The translations under genes were made by a program, and so were the position numbers. Of a stretch of DNA of 64,000 nucleotides, positions 17,546 through 26,587 are shown one piece after another; the stretch's first letter is position 1, and each line of letters begins with the position of its first letter. The DNA is from Hyphomicrobiales bacterium (GTDB lineage Bacteria > Pseudomonadota > Alphaproteobacteria > Rhizobiales > Beijerinckiaceae). The notes under the pieces were generated by a model that did no database searches, was not told where the DNA came from, and worked only from the letters and a program-made list of their open reading frames with translations. Where the stretch lies: assembly GCA_003963405.1 (NCBI GenBank), contig RXIY01000005.1, positions 62,001 through 126,000 on the forward strand, in the 5' to 3' direction.

Positions 17546-18265
17546 ATGTCTGTGCGCCACGCATTCTTTCGGCCCGCCGTTCCGGCGACGGTTCTCGTGC
17601 TCCTGCTCGGCGCCGCCCAGGGCGGGGCAGCCCGCGCCAATCCCGCCCTTTCCGCCGCGCCGCCCTATCCGGAACAGCAAAGCGCGCTGGGCGGCGGTCT
17701 GATCGAGGCGCTTGTCGTGGGCGCCGACCCGCGACCGGTGCGCTACGCCGCGCCGCCCCCCGGCGCGCGTCTCGCGGCTTACGCGCCGGAACCGCCCATG
17801 CAGCAGCCGCAACGGGCGCTCGATCCGAATTACGCTCGCGCGGAAGTCTCCTACGACGGCGCCGAGGCGCCGGGCACGATCGTCGTCGATACGCCGCGCA
17901 AGTTCCTTTACTTCGTGCATGGCCACGGGCGCGCGATCCGCTACGGCATCGGCGTCGGCCGGCCGGGCTTCGAGTGGTCCGGCGTGAAGGCGGTGAGCCG
18001 CAAGGCGGAATGGCCGGACTGGACGCCGCCTGCCGAAATGCTCGCGCGCCGCCCCGATCTGCCGCGTCACATGGAAGGCGGCCCCGCCAATCCGCTCGGC
18101 GCTCGCGCACTGTATCTCGGCTCCTCGCTCTATCGCATCCACGGCACCAACGAGCCCGGCACGATCGGGCAGAATGTCTCCTCTGGCTGCATTCGCATGA
18201 TGAACGAAGACGTGATCGATCTTTACGCGCGCGTTCCGGTCGGAACGAGGGTGATCGTGCGCTAG
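17546..18265 (+). CDS. L,D-transpeptidase (YkuD domain), exported
   Basis: 239 residues with a signal peptide (VPATVLVLLLGAAQGGAARA). A Pro/Ala-rich spacer (about 40-105) leads to a YkuD catalytic domain beginning near GTIVVDTPRKFLYFV, with the active-site motif HGTNEP...SSGCIRMMNED (His and Cys nucleophile present). Such enzymes form 3-3 cross-links in peptidoglycan or attach proteins to it in the periplasm. ATG at 17546 is preferred over a GTG at 17534. It has its own promoter space. Confidence 0.92.
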   Translation: MSVRHAFFRPAVPATVLVLLLGAAQGGAARANPALSAAPPYPEQQSALGGGLIEALVVGADPRPVRYAAPPPGARLAAYAPEPPMQQPQRALDPNYARAEVSYDGAEAPGTIVVDTPRKFLYFVHGHGRAIRYGIGVGRPGFEWSGVKAVSRKAEWPDWTPPAEMLARRPDLPRHMEGGPANPLGARALYLGSSLYRIHGTNEPGTIGQNVSSGCIRMMNEDVIDLYARVPVGTRVIVR

Positions 18266-18339
18266 ACCCGCTCCCGGTTGCATTCGGGCGCGCTTCGCGC
18301 GATAGACTTGGGCAGGGTTCTTGCTGACGAGTTCTTTCC

Positions 18340-18483
18340 TTGCCCAGTCTTCTCCGCTTTCTGGTTATTGTCGCGGCCATTGTTGCGCTCGCTTATGGCG
18401 CCATGATCGCGGTCGTCTCTTTCGTGACGCCGCAGCCGCGGGAAATGACCTATACGATTCCGGCCCAACGCCTCAATAAATGA
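18340..18483 (+). CDS. Small single-helix membrane protein upstream of xerD
   Basis: 47 residues starting at TTG 18340; an in-frame TGA at 18325 limits upstream extension. One helix (FLVIVAAIVALAYGAMIAVV) is followed by a short periplasmic tail with the pattern PQPREMTYTIP. I recall short proteins of this type in Rhizobiales genomes, often labelled histidine kinase by mistake. It ends 10 bases before the xerD start, suggesting cotranscription. Role unknown. Confidence 0.72.
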   Translation: MPSLLRFLVIVAAIVALAYGAMIAVVSFVTPQPREMTYTIPAQRLNK

Positions 18484-18493
18484 GGCGCTGGCC

Positions 18494-19447
18494 ATGATGC
18501 CGCCCGCCGCCCGCCAACTCGACGCATTTCTCGACATGCTGGCGGCGGAGCGCGGCGCCGCGCGCAACACGCTGGACGCCTACCGTCGCGACCTCTCGGA
18601 TTACACCGGCTTTCTTTCACGGCGCGGGCGCGCTCCGGGCGACGCCGCGACAGATGATTTGCGCGCCTATCTCGCGGCGCTCGACGCCCACGGCATGTCG
18701 ACCGCCACGGTCGCGCGGCGCCTCTCCGCGCTGCGGCAGTTCCACAAGTTCCTCTATGTGGACGGGCATCGGGCCGACGATCCTGCCGCCGCGCTGGAGG
18801 GGCCGAGGCTGACGCGAGACGCGCCCGGCGTCATGTCGATCGACGAGGTGGAGCGTCTGCTCGCCACAGCTCGCGAGGGGCTCGACGACGAGAAGCGTCC
18901 CTTGCGCGAGCGGCTGCGCGCCGCGCGCCTCCATGCGCTGCTCGAAACGCTCTACGCGACCGGCCTGCGCGTCTCCGAACTCGTGTCGCTGCCGAAAAGC
19001 GCGGCGCGGGCGCGCGACGCCTTCATCACCATCAAGGGCAAGGGCGGCCGCGAGCGGCTGGCGCCGCTCACCGGGCGGGCGAAGCGCGCCATCGCGGATT
19101 ATCGCAAGCTTCTGGAGGCGGTCGCTCCGGCTCTGGCCGAAGGCCCGTTTCTTTTCCCGGCCGACAGCGACAGCGGCCATCTTACCCGCCAGGCATTCGC
19201 TCGCGAGTTGAAAACCCTTGGCGTCGCCGCAGGGCTTACCGCTGCCGAGGTCCATCCTCACGCCCTGCGCCACGCCTTCGCCAGCCATCTCCTGCAGAAC
19301 GGCGCCGACCTGCGCGTCGTGCAAGAGCTTCTGGGTCATGCGGATATCGCCACCACCCAGATTTACACTCATGTCCTCGACGAGCGGGTTCGCGCCATGG
19401 TGCGCGACCTGCACCCGCTCTCCGACCTGCCCGCCAAAAGCCGATAG
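18494..19447 (+). CDS. xerD: Site-specific tyrosine recombinase XerD
   Basis: Cytoplasmic recombinase that, with XerC, resolves chromosome dimers at dif. An N-terminal SAM-like DNA-binding domain (LDAFLDMLAAERGAARNTL) is followed by the catalytic domain with Arg in YATGLRVSEL, Lys in IKGKGGRERL, HALRHAFASHLL (H-x-x-R), LLGHADIATTQIYTHV (His and the nucleophilic Tyr). 317 residues. XerC versus XerD is not fully decided by sequence reading; the upstream small membrane protein favours XerD. Confidence 0.9.
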   Translation: MMPPAARQLDAFLDMLAAERGAARNTLDAYRRDLSDYTGFLSRRGRAPGDAATDDLRAYLAALDAHGMSTATVARRLSALRQFHKFLYVDGHRADDPAAALEGPRLTRDAPGVMSIDEVERLLATAREGLDDEKRPLRERLRAARLHALLETLYATGLRVSELVSLPKSAARARDAFITIKGKGGRERLAPLTGRAKRAIADYRKLLEAVAPALAEGPFLFPADSDSGHLTRQAFARELKTLGVAAGLTAAEVHPHALRHAFASHLLQNGADLRVVQELLGHADIATTQIYTHVLDERVRAMVRDLHPLSDLPAKSR

Positions 19448-19543
19448 GCCCGCCGTTCTGGCGTTTTTTGCACAGGGGACTGCGCCCTTCCTGCCGTCGC
19501 CTTATGTAAGGACGATCCCGAGCAGCGCGTGCAGGAGCGAGTT

Positions 19544-20458
19544 ATGGCCGAGTCGGCGCGCACCTTCTGGAAGGGCCATTTGCGTCTGGCCCTCGTCTCC
19601 ATCCCCGTGCGTCTGGTCGCGGCGGAAAAGGCCGAGTCCGAAATCCGCTTCCATCAGCTGGACCGCAACTCCAAACAGCGCATCCGCTATCTCAAGGTCG
19701 CGCCGGGCAAGGGCGAGGTGAAGAAGGAGGACATCGTGCTCGGCTACGAGGTCGAGCCCGGCAATTACGTCTTCATGGAGGATGAGGAGCTCGACTCGCT
19801 GAAGCTCTCCTCCCGCCACACGATCGAGCTGTCGCAATTCGTCGACGCCGAAGAGATCGAGCCCGTCTATTACAATCGTCCCTATTACGTGCTGCCGGAC
19901 GGCGAAGTCGCCGAGGAGGGCTATCGCGTGCTGCGCGATGCGCTGTGGGCGAAGCACAAGGTCGGCATCGGACAGCTCACCCTGAGGGGCCGCGAGCATC
20001 TCGTCGCGCTGTATCCAACCGGCGAGGGGCAGGGGCTCGCACTCGATACGCTGCGCTACGAGAGCGAACTCAAGGACGCCGACGACATTTTCTCGAACAT
20101 CGGCCGGGAGAAGCCGCGCGAGGACATGGTGCAGATGGCGGAGGATTTGATCGAGCGGCGCAGCGAGCCCTTCGACGCCGCCAAATTCCGCAATCATTAC
20201 GCCGAGGCGCTGCGCGATCTCGTGAAGGCGAAGCTCGGCCGCGGGGAGACCGTGCCGGTCGAGGAGCAGGTCGAGCCCGGCGCCAAGGTGCTCGACTTCA
20301 TGGAGGCGCTGAAACGCTCCGTGGCCGCGAGCGGCGGCGGCGAGGCCCCGCCCGAACCGCCGAAGAAGGGGAAGCCGCCGGCCAAAAAGACCGCGGCGAC
20401 GCCGAAAACGACGAAGCCCGCGAAATCAGCCAAAGCGCCCGCGCGGCGGCGAGCCTGA
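19544..20458 (+). CDS. ku: Bacterial Ku protein (non-homologous end joining)
   Basis: DNA-end-binding homodimer that recruits LigD for repair of double-strand breaks. The bacterial Ku core is seen from FWKGHLRLALVSIPVRL through EEIEPVYYNRPYYVLPDG and KPREDMVQMAEDLIE. A basic Lys/Ala/Pro-rich C-terminal tail (about 265-304), typical of Ku proteins that slide on or bind DNA, follows. ATG at 19544 with AGGAG spaced 6 bases. ligD begins 3 bases after the stop, so the two are an operon. Confidence 0.96.
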   Translation: MAESARTFWKGHLRLALVSIPVRLVAAEKAESEIRFHQLDRNSKQRIRYLKVAPGKGEVKKEDIVLGYEVEPGNYVFMEDEELDSLKLSSRHTIELSQFVDAEEIEPVYYNRPYYVLPDGEVAEEGYRVLRDALWAKHKVGIGQLTLRGREHLVALYPTGEGQGLALDTLRYESELKDADDIFSNIGREKPREDMVQMAEDLIERRSEPFDAAKFRNHYAEALRDLVKAKLGRGETVPVEEQVEPGAKVLDFMEALKRSVAASGGGEAPPEPPKKGKPPAKKTAATPKTTKPAKSAKAPARRRA

Positions 20459-20461
20459 TGC

Positions 20462-22918
20462 ATGCCGGCGCGCGGGCGGCAGACGGACGACGGCGCGCTC
20501 GCCGCCTATCGCGCCAAGCGCAATTTCGCCGTGACGCCCGAGCCGCAGGGCGGCGTCTCGCAAGGGCAGGCTCCGCGCCTCGTCGTGCAACGCCATTTCG
20601 CGCGGCGCGAGCATTTCGATCTGCGCCTCGAGATGGACGGCGTATTGAAGAGCTGGGCCGTGACGCGCGGCCCTTCCACCAATCCGGCCGACAGGCGCCT
20701 CGCCGTCCGCACTGAGGACCATCCGCTCGATTACGGAGATTTCGAGGGCCTGATCCCCAAGGGCGAATATGGCGGCGGCACGGTGATGCTGTGGGAGGAT
20801 GCGACCTATGCGCCCATGAACGGCGACCCGCTCGCAGCGCTGGAGAGGGGCGAGATCAAGTTTCGCGCAGATGGCGAGAGAATGCGCGGCGGCTATGTGC
20901 TCGTGCGCATGAAGCCCAGCGACGGGCACGAGAACTGGCTCCTGATCAAGGAGCGCGACGAATGGGCCGAGCCCGAGGAAAATCTCGTCGAGCACTATAC
21001 GACGAGCGTCGCCACCGGGCGCACCCGCGAGGAAATCGAACGCGGCGCCAGAGCGACGCGGCGCAAGACGCCGGCCGCCCGCGCCAGGGCCGCCTATTGG
21101 TCCGAGACGCCCATCGCCAGCGCGCCGACGCCGAAATTCGTCCTCCCGCAGCTCTGCGAGACGGCGGAGACGCCGCCCGTGGGCGCCGGCTGGATTTTCG
21201 AACTCAAATACGACGGCTATCGCCTCGAACTGGCGACGGGCGCGGATGGCGCGGTCGTCTATACGCGCTCGGGGCTCGACTGGACGAACCGCTTTCCGGG
21301 CCTCGCCCGCGCCGCCTTCGCGCTTCCCTGCCGCAACGCGCTTCTCGATGGCGAGGCGGTCGTCTTCGACGAGAAGGGGCTTTCCGATTTCGCCATGCTG
21401 GTCTCGGCGCTGGAGGCAGGCCGCGCCGAGCGGGTGGAGTTCGTCGCCTTCGATCTGCTCGCGCTCGACGAGAAGGATTTGCGAAGCAAACCGTTGCGCG
21501 AGCGCAAGGCGCTCCTGAAAAAGCTGCTCTCGGGCGCCTCGGGCGCCATCCGTTACGGCGATTACATCGAGGGTGACGGCGCCGCCGTCTTCCGGCAGGC
21601 GACGCAGGCGGGCGCGGAAGGGATCATCGCCAAGCGCGCCGCCGCGCCCTATCGCAGCGGGCGCTTCGCCGACTGGCTGAAGATCAAGGGCGATTTCCGC
21701 GAGGATGTGGTCATCATTGGCTATCGGCTGTCTGAGAAGGGCGAAAGCTTCGCCTCGCTCGTCGCCGCCAAGGAAACGCCGGAAGGGTTGCGCTATGTCG
21801 GCCGCATCGGCACGGGCTATGGCGCGCAGACGCGGCGCGCCCTGGAGCCCTTGCTGGCGAAGCGCGCGGGGAGCCGGCCGCCTTATGCGGTCGCGGGCTC
21901 CGAGCTCATTCCAAAGGGCGTCGTCTTCATCCAGGCGCCCTTTCCGGCGGAAGTGCGTTTCGGGGGCTGGACCATGGACGGTCAGATGCGGCAGGCGCGA
22001 TTTCTCGGCGTGCGCGAGGACGTGAAGGCGAAGACGGCGGCCTCCGCCGAGGCGCCGAAGCTTGCGCGCATCACTCACGCCAGCCGCGTCGTCTATCCCG
22101 ACGACAATATTACAAAGGGCGAGATCGCCACCTATTACGACGCCGTGGCGCCGCGCATGGCGCCGCATCTGGCCGACCGGCCGATCAGCCTGCTGCGCGC
22201 GCCCGATAACATTGGCGAGCTGTTCTTCCAGCGCCACCCGCTCAAGGGCATGAGCAAAGGAATTCTGAAGGTCGAGGACGAGGGCGGCGAGCCCTACATC
22301 GCGCTCGACGGCGCGCTCGGCCTGCACACGGCGGCGCAGTTCGGGGCCATCGAAATCCATGGCTGGATGTCGCTGGCGCGCGATCTCGACCGGCCCGACA
22401 GAATGGTCTTCGACCTCGATCCCGACGAGGAGCTGCCCTTCCGCGAGGTGCGAAAGGCGGCCGCGGACATTCGCGATTATCTCGCGGAGATCGGCCTCGA
22501 AAGCTGGCCGCTCGTCACTGGCGGCAAGGGCGTGCATATCGTTTTGCCGCTCGACGGCTCGCTCGCTTATGCCGAAACGGAAGTCTTTGCCGCCGGCTTC
22601 GCGCGCGGGCTGGCGCGGCAGGAGCCGAAACGCTTCGTGGCCAATATGAGCAAGCGGCGCCGCGAGGGGCGCATTTTCATCGACTGGCTGCGCAACAAGA
22701 AAACGGCGACGGCGATCCTGCCCTGGTCGCTCAGGGCGAGGCGGGGCGCCACTGTGGCGACGCCATTGTCATGGGAGGCGCTGGAGTCGGTCGACAGCGC
22801 GAGCGCCTTCGACATCCGCAGCGCCCTCGCCGTGAAAGACTCGTGGCGGGGCTTTTTCAAAACCCGCCAGACGATCCCCGCCGGCGCGCTGGCCTTCATG
22901 CGGGACAGGATGGCCTGA
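20462..22918 (+). CDS. ligD: Multifunctional ATP-dependent DNA ligase D
   Basis: Three-domain end-joining enzyme. Residues about 15-180 form the 3'-phosphoesterase domain (RHFARREHFDLRLEMDG, LIPKGEYGGGTV). Residues about 225-520 form the ATP-dependent ligase, with the nucleotidyl lysine at 249 in FELKYDGYRLEL. Residues about 530-818 form the archaeo-eukaryotic-primase polymerase domain, with DLDPDEELPF and a GGKGVHIVLPL segment. The order phosphoesterase-ligase-polymerase is the Pseudomonas-like arrangement. Partner Ku is immediately upstream. It ends convergently with hemW (6 bases apart). Confidence 0.97.
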   Translation: MPARGRQTDDGALAAYRAKRNFAVTPEPQGGVSQGQAPRLVVQRHFARREHFDLRLEMDGVLKSWAVTRGPSTNPADRRLAVRTEDHPLDYGDFEGLIPKGEYGGGTVMLWEDATYAPMNGDPLAALERGEIKFRADGERMRGGYVLVRMKPSDGHENWLLIKERDEWAEPEENLVEHYTTSVATGRTREEIERGARATRRKTPAARARAAYWSETPIASAPTPKFVLPQLCETAETPPVGAGWIFELKYDGYRLELATGADGAVVYTRSGLDWTNRFPGLARAAFALPCRNALLDGEAVVFDEKGLSDFAMLVSALEAGRAERVEFVAFDLLALDEKDLRSKPLRERKALLKKLLSGASGAIRYGDYIEGDGAAVFRQATQAGAEGIIAKRAAAPYRSGRFADWLKIKGDFREDVVIIGYRLSEKGESFASLVAAKETPEGLRYVGRIGTGYGAQTRRALEPLLAKRAGSRPPYAVAGSELIPKGVVFIQAPFPAEVRFGGWTMDGQMRQARFLGVREDVKAKTAASAEAPKLARITHASRVVYPDDNITKGEIATYYDAVAPRMAPHLADRPISLLRAPDNIGELFFQRHPLKGMSKGILKVEDEGGEPYIALDGALGLHTAAQFGAIEIHGWMSLARDLDRPDRMVFDLDPDEELPFREVRKAAADIRDYLAEIGLESWPLVTGGKGVHIVLPLDGSLAYAETEVFAAGFARGLARQEPKRFVANMSKRRREGRIFIDWLRNKKTATAILPWSLRARRGATVATPLSWEALESVDSASAFDIRSALAVKDSWRGFFKTRQTIPAGALAFMRDRMA

Positions 22919-22924
22919 CCGCGG

Positions 22925-24091
22925 TCAGGCCGCCAAATCGGCCACCACGGCGTCGAGAACAGGGAAGCCTTCGGAACTCACCCGCAGCCGGTTCTCGCGG
23001 GTCAGCTCCACGAGGCCGTCGCCCACGAGTTCGCTGATGCGCGACTGGGAGAGTTTCTTGCCGGTGAGCAGGAAATAACGCTGCGGGTCGATCCCCTCGC
23101 GCAGGCGCAGGCCCATCAGCAGGAACTCGTCGCCTTCCTGCTCGGCGTTGAGCAATTCGTCCTCGACGAGGCCGTGGCCTTCTGTCTCGACGCAGGTGAG
23201 CCACATTTCCGGATGACGCTCGCAGGCCATGGCGCGGCGCCCGCGCGAGGTCACGATGCGGCCATGCGCGCCGGGCCCGACGCCGGCATATTCGCCATAG
23301 CGCCAGTAAACGAGATTGTGCCGGCATTCCGCGCCGGGGCGCGCGTGGTTCGACACCTCATAGGCGGGCAGGCCGTGGCGCGCGGTGATCTCCTGCGTCA
23401 CGTCCCACAAGGCGCGCTGGGTTTCGGCGTCGGGGATCGTCATCTTGCCGGTGTTGACCATGCGCTCGAACATGGTGTCCGGCTCGATCGTGAGCTGGTA
23501 GAGCGAGACATGCTCGGGCGCGCGGGCGAGCGCGAGATCGAGCTCCTTGCGCCACGCCGCCGGCGTCTGGCCAGACCGGCCGTAGATCAGATCGAAGGAG
23601 GTGCGGTCGAAGACCGAATTGGCGATGTCGACCGCCATCAGCGCCTCGGCGACCGAATGCTGCCGCCCGAGCCCCTTGAGGTCGATGTCGTTCAGGGCCT
23701 GAAGGCCGAGCGAGACGCGGTTGATCCCCGCCGCCTTGAAGCCCTTGAAGCGGGACGCCTCGACGCTCGTCGGATTGGCCTCCAGCGTGATCTCGACATC
23801 CCTGGCGAGGGTCCAGTGGCTGGCGATCTGCGCCAGAATCGCTTCGACCGTCGAGGGCGACATCAGCGAGGGCGTGCCGCCGCCGAAGAAGATCGAGCGC
23901 ACCTCCCGCCCCGGCGCGAGGCTCGCCCGATGCGCCAGCTCCACCGCGAAAGCCTCGACAAAGCGATCCTCGTCCACGTCGCCGCGGCGGACGTGGCTGT
24001 TGAAGTCGCAATATGGGCATTTCGACAGACAGAACGGCCAGTGCACATACACGCCAAAGCCGGGGTCGAAAGCATTCCGAATCGTCGCCAT
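22925..24091 (-). CDS. hemW: HemW-type radical SAM protein (putative haem chaperone)
   Basis: 388 residues, related to oxygen-independent coproporphyrinogen oxidase HemN but shorter at the N-terminus, as in HemW. It has the radical-SAM motif CLSKCPYCDFN (CxxxCxxC), FFGGGTPSLM, and the C-terminal domain with LLMGLRLREGID. HemN's extra N-terminal cysteine region is absent. The family binds haem and a 4Fe-4S cluster. It is not next to rdgB/rph as in many bacteria. Confidence 0.93.
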   Translation of the reverse strand: MATIRNAFDPGFGVYVHWPFCLSKCPYCDFNSHVRRGDVDEDRFVEAFAVELAHRASLAPGREVRSIFFGGGTPSLMSPSTVEAILAQIASHWTLARDVEITLEANPTSVEASRFKGFKAAGINRVSLGLQALNDIDLKGLGRQHSVAEALMAVDIANSVFDRTSFDLIYGRSGQTPAAWRKELDLALARAPEHVSLYQLTIEPDTMFERMVNTGKMTIPDAETQRALWDVTQEITARHGLPAYEVSNHARPGAECRHNLVYWRYGEYAGVGPGAHGRIVTSRGRRAMACERHPEMWLTCVETEGHGLVEDELLNAEQEGDEFLLMGLRLREGIDPQRYFLLTGKKLSQSRISELVGDGLVELTRENRLRVSSEGFPVLDAVVADLAA

Positions 24092-24152
24092 GGTCTCCTA
24101 TATCGCACGAAATCGCGGAAAAATCGCAGGGCGAAGCGGGGGCGACCCCTAT

Positions 24153-25442
24153 ATGTCCGCCGAGGACGCTTTTGCGGGAGGCGCAGCCTTGGCCCGGTGT
24201 CTCATCGTCGGCGGAACCGGCTTCATCGGGCGCCATATCGCCGGCCGGCTTGCGGCGGCAAGTCATTCGGTGATGGCGGCGGGGCGCGGGGACATTGACA
24301 TCGCCCGCGACTTTCCCGCTCGCCTCCGGGCGAAGGTCGCGGGCTTCGACGTCGTCGTCAATTGCGCCGGCCTCGTGCGCGACGAGGGCGCAAATACCAT
24401 GGACGCGGTGCATGCGGAAGGCGCCATGCGGCTGTTTTCGGCCTGCATCGGCGCGGGTTTGGCGCGCTTCATCCATATCTCGGCGCTGGGCGCGACGGCG
24501 CAGGGCGAGACGGATTACCAGCGCAGCAAGGGCACGGCGGAGGCGTTTTTTCTGGACGCCGACCCGCATGGCGAGCGCATCGACTGGCGCGTGCTGCGGC
24601 CGTCTGTCGTCGTGGGGCGGGGTGGGGCGAGCACGCGCTGGCTCCTGGCCGCCGCGGCCCTTCCCGTCTTGCCGCGCATCGGACGCGACGACTGGAAGTT
24701 CCAGCCGGTTCATGTGGATGACCTCGCCGAGCTGGTGACGCGGCTCGCCGAAGGCGCCGAGTCCGCGCGCATGATCGACGTGGTGGGGCCGGAGCCGATG
24801 ACGGCCTATGAGCTGGAGCGCATCCTGCGCAACTGGCTGCGCCTGCGCCCGACGGGTTCTGTGCGCATCCCGGACCGTCTGTTCGAGATCGCGACCGAGA
24901 TCGGCGGGCGCTTCACCAGCGGGCCGCTCAATCCCGACGTCATGAAGATGCTGGCCGGCGGCAATGTCTCCGATCCGGCCGCGCTGACGGCGGCGCTGGG
25001 GCGTCCGCCGAAAAGCATCCGGACCGCGCTCGCCGAGGAGCCGGCCTCCGACGCCGACCGCCTGGCGGCGCGGCTCCTCTTCCTGAAGCCCGTGCTGCGC
25101 TGGAGCCTGGCGATCCTGTGGATCGTGACCGGACTCCTGTCCTTCGGTCTCTATTCGGTCGACAAGAGCTACGACTTGCTCGCCGCCATCGGACTCACGG
25201 GGCCGGTCGCCTCGCTGGCGCTCTATGGCGGCGCGGCGCTCGATTTCATTCTCGGCCTCATCCTGCTGCGCGGCTGGCGCCCGGCGCTGATCGGCTGGAT
25301 CCAACTGGCGAGCATGGCGGCCTTCACCCTGCTGGCGATGGGCCTTCCCGGCGAATACTGGCTGCATCCCTTCGCGCCGATTTTGAAAAACCTGCCCATC
25401 GCGGCGGCGATCCTGGTGATGATCGCAATGGAGGCCGACTGA
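24153..25442 (+). CDS. SDR-family oxidoreductase with C-terminal DoxX-like membrane domain
   Basis: About 429 residues from the ATG at 24153; a TTG at 24189 directly before the Rossmann motif is an alternative. Residues 15-300 are an extended/atypical SDR (LIVGGTGFIGRHIAGRL nucleotide motif; NCAGLVRDEG; HISALGA), resembling NDUFA9-like complex-I-associated SDRs. The C-terminal 130 residues have four hydrophobic helices of DoxX-like type. The frame is open into hemW's promoter region; longer starts are unlikely. The DUF2269 gene starts immediately after the stop (TGA then ATG), so they form an operon. Substrate unknown. Confidence 0.82.
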   Translation: MSAEDAFAGGAALARCLIVGGTGFIGRHIAGRLAAASHSVMAAGRGDIDIARDFPARLRAKVAGFDVVVNCAGLVRDEGANTMDAVHAEGAMRLFSACIGAGLARFIHISALGATAQGETDYQRSKGTAEAFFLDADPHGERIDWRVLRPSVVVGRGGASTRWLLAAAALPVLPRIGRDDWKFQPVHVDDLAELVTRLAEGAESARMIDVVGPEPMTAYELERILRNWLRLRPTGSVRIPDRLFEIATEIGGRFTSGPLNPDVMKMLAGGNVSDPAALTAALGRPPKSIRTALAEEPASDADRLAARLLFLKPVLRWSLAILWIVTGLLSFGLYSVDKSYDLLAAIGLTGPVASLALYGGAALDFILGLILLRGWRPALIGWIQLASMAAFTLLAMGLPGEYWLHPFAPILKNLPIAAAILVMIAMEAD

Positions 25443-25910
25443 ATGGACGTCACGCTTCTCAAGTGGATTCACATCATCAGCGCCACGGTGCTGTTTGGCA
25501 CCGGACTGGGGACGGCCTTCCACGGGCTCGCCACCAATCTTCGCGGCGATCTCCGCGCCATCGTCGCGGGCGACAAGAATGTCGTGCTCGCCGACTGGCT
25601 CTTCACGACCCCCGCGGTCATCATCCAGCCGGCGACAGGCGTGGCGCTCGCGCTCGAAGAGGGCTGGCCGCTCGACAGCCATTGGATCCTGGCCTCGGTC
25701 GCGCTCTATATTTTCGTCGGCGCCTGCTGGCTGCCGGTGGTGTGGCTGCAAATGCGCATGGCCAAGATCGCCGAGGCCTGCCTCGAAACCGGCGCGGAAC
25801 TGCCCGCGCAATACAGTCGCTACTTTTGGTGGTGGTTCGCCCTGGGGTGGCCGGCCTTCATCGCGATGTTGTTCATTTTCTGGCTGATGGTGGCGAAACC
25901 GCAGTTCTGA
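25443..25910 (+). CDS. DUF2269-family integral membrane protein
   Basis: 155 residues with four predicted helices and the DUF2269 N-terminus (LLKWIHIISATVLFGTGLGTAFH); conserved His residues at the helix ends are compatible with metal or haem binding but this is unproven. Directly adjacent to the SDR/DoxX-like gene, a pairing that suggests a shared membrane redox role. Confidence 0.82.
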   Translation: MDVTLLKWIHIISATVLFGTGLGTAFHGLATNLRGDLRAIVAGDKNVVLADWLFTTPAVIIQPATGVALALEEGWPLDSHWILASVALYIFVGACWLPVVWLQMRMAKIAEACLETGAELPAQYSRYFWWWFALGWPAFIAMLFIFWLMVAKPQF

Positions 25911-25920
25911 CGGCGAATTG

Positions 25921-25965
25921 CGTGGGTGGCCGGGACGAGCCCGGCCATGACGGGAGGGGAGGGCG
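25921..25965. repeat. 45-bp palindromic repeat, copy B1, left of the GIY-YIG gene
   Basis: Identical over 45 bases to 26364-26408. The core GGCCGGG-ACGAG-CCCGGCC is a 7-bp-stem hairpin of the REP type. It starts 10 bases after the DUF2269 stop. Confidence 0.9.
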
Positions 25966-26008
25966 CACCACTGCTTGCCACAACAGACTTTAGCTATACA
26001 ATTCGAGA

Positions 26009-26299
26009 ATGCGCGGGAGCTGGGTTTACATTATGACCAATCGCTCGAACGGGACGCTTTATCTCGGCGTCACGAGCAACCTCGCGCGACGCGCCTGGGA
26101 GCACCGCGAGGGCGTCATCGAAGGGTTTACGAAGCGCTATGGCCTGAAACGACTCGCTTGGTACGAACCCCATGACGACATTCGCATCGCCATCCAACGC
26201 GAGAAGACAATGAAGCACTGGCCTCGCGCGTGGAAGGTGCGGCTCATCTTGGACATGAACCCATCGTGGCGCGATCTGTACCTAGACCTCGCGAATTAG
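26009..26299 (+). CDS. Small GIY-YIG nuclease (URI-type)
   Basis: 96 residues comprising a single GIY-YIG domain: VYIMTNRSNGTLYLGVTSNL with the family Tyr residues, then Arg (LARRAWEH), the EGVIEGFTKRY segment and a C-terminal Glu (QREKTMKHW) as the metal ligand. Family members are DNA endonucleases or nuclease-like proteins of unclear biological role. ATG at 26009. It is bracketed by identical 45-bp palindromic repeats and followed by more copies, which suggests the gene and repeats move or spread together (see findings). Confidence 0.9.
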   Translation: MRGSWVYIMTNRSNGTLYLGVTSNLARRAWEHREGVIEGFTKRYGLKRLAWYEPHDDIRIAIQREKTMKHWPRAWKVRLILDMNPSWRDLYLDLAN

Positions 26300-26306
26300 A
26301 GGGGGC

Positions 26307-26562
26307 TCTCTCCGCGTCATGCCCGCGTTTGTCGCGGGTATCCAGGGTCGTGGCGCCGTCCGGCGTGGGTGGCCGGGACGAGCCCGGCCATGACGGGAGG
26401 GGAGGGCGGTTCTCTCCGCGTCGTGCCCGCGTTTGTCGCGGGCATCCACGGGCCGCGTGAGGGCGCCGTCCGGCGTGGGTGGCCGGGACGAGCCCGGCCA
26501 TGACCGGAGAGAAGGGCGGTTCTCTCCGCGTCATGCCCGCGCTTGTCGCGGGCATCCACGGA
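26307..26562. repeat. Array of alternating palindromic repeats (A1 B2 A2 B3 A3)
   Basis: Two short elements alternate. Element A (26307-26347, 26411-26450, 26521-26562) has TCTCTCCGCGTC then GCCCGCG...CGCGGGC. Element B (26352-26410, 26461-26520) has GGCGCCGTCCGGCGTGGGT and the hairpin GGCCGGG...CCCGGCC. Copies are nearly identical (single base changes such as GTTTG/GCTTG), with spacing of 104 and 110 bases. The stretch lies between the GIY-YIG gene and an L,D-transpeptidase and holds no gene. Confidence 0.92.
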
Positions 26563-26587
26563 ACCAGCTCCGCCATGATGCAGAGTC

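Noticed and set aside
26307-26562. CRISPR array
   Set aside because: Only a few copies of two alternating palindromes, without uniform spacers or cas genes.
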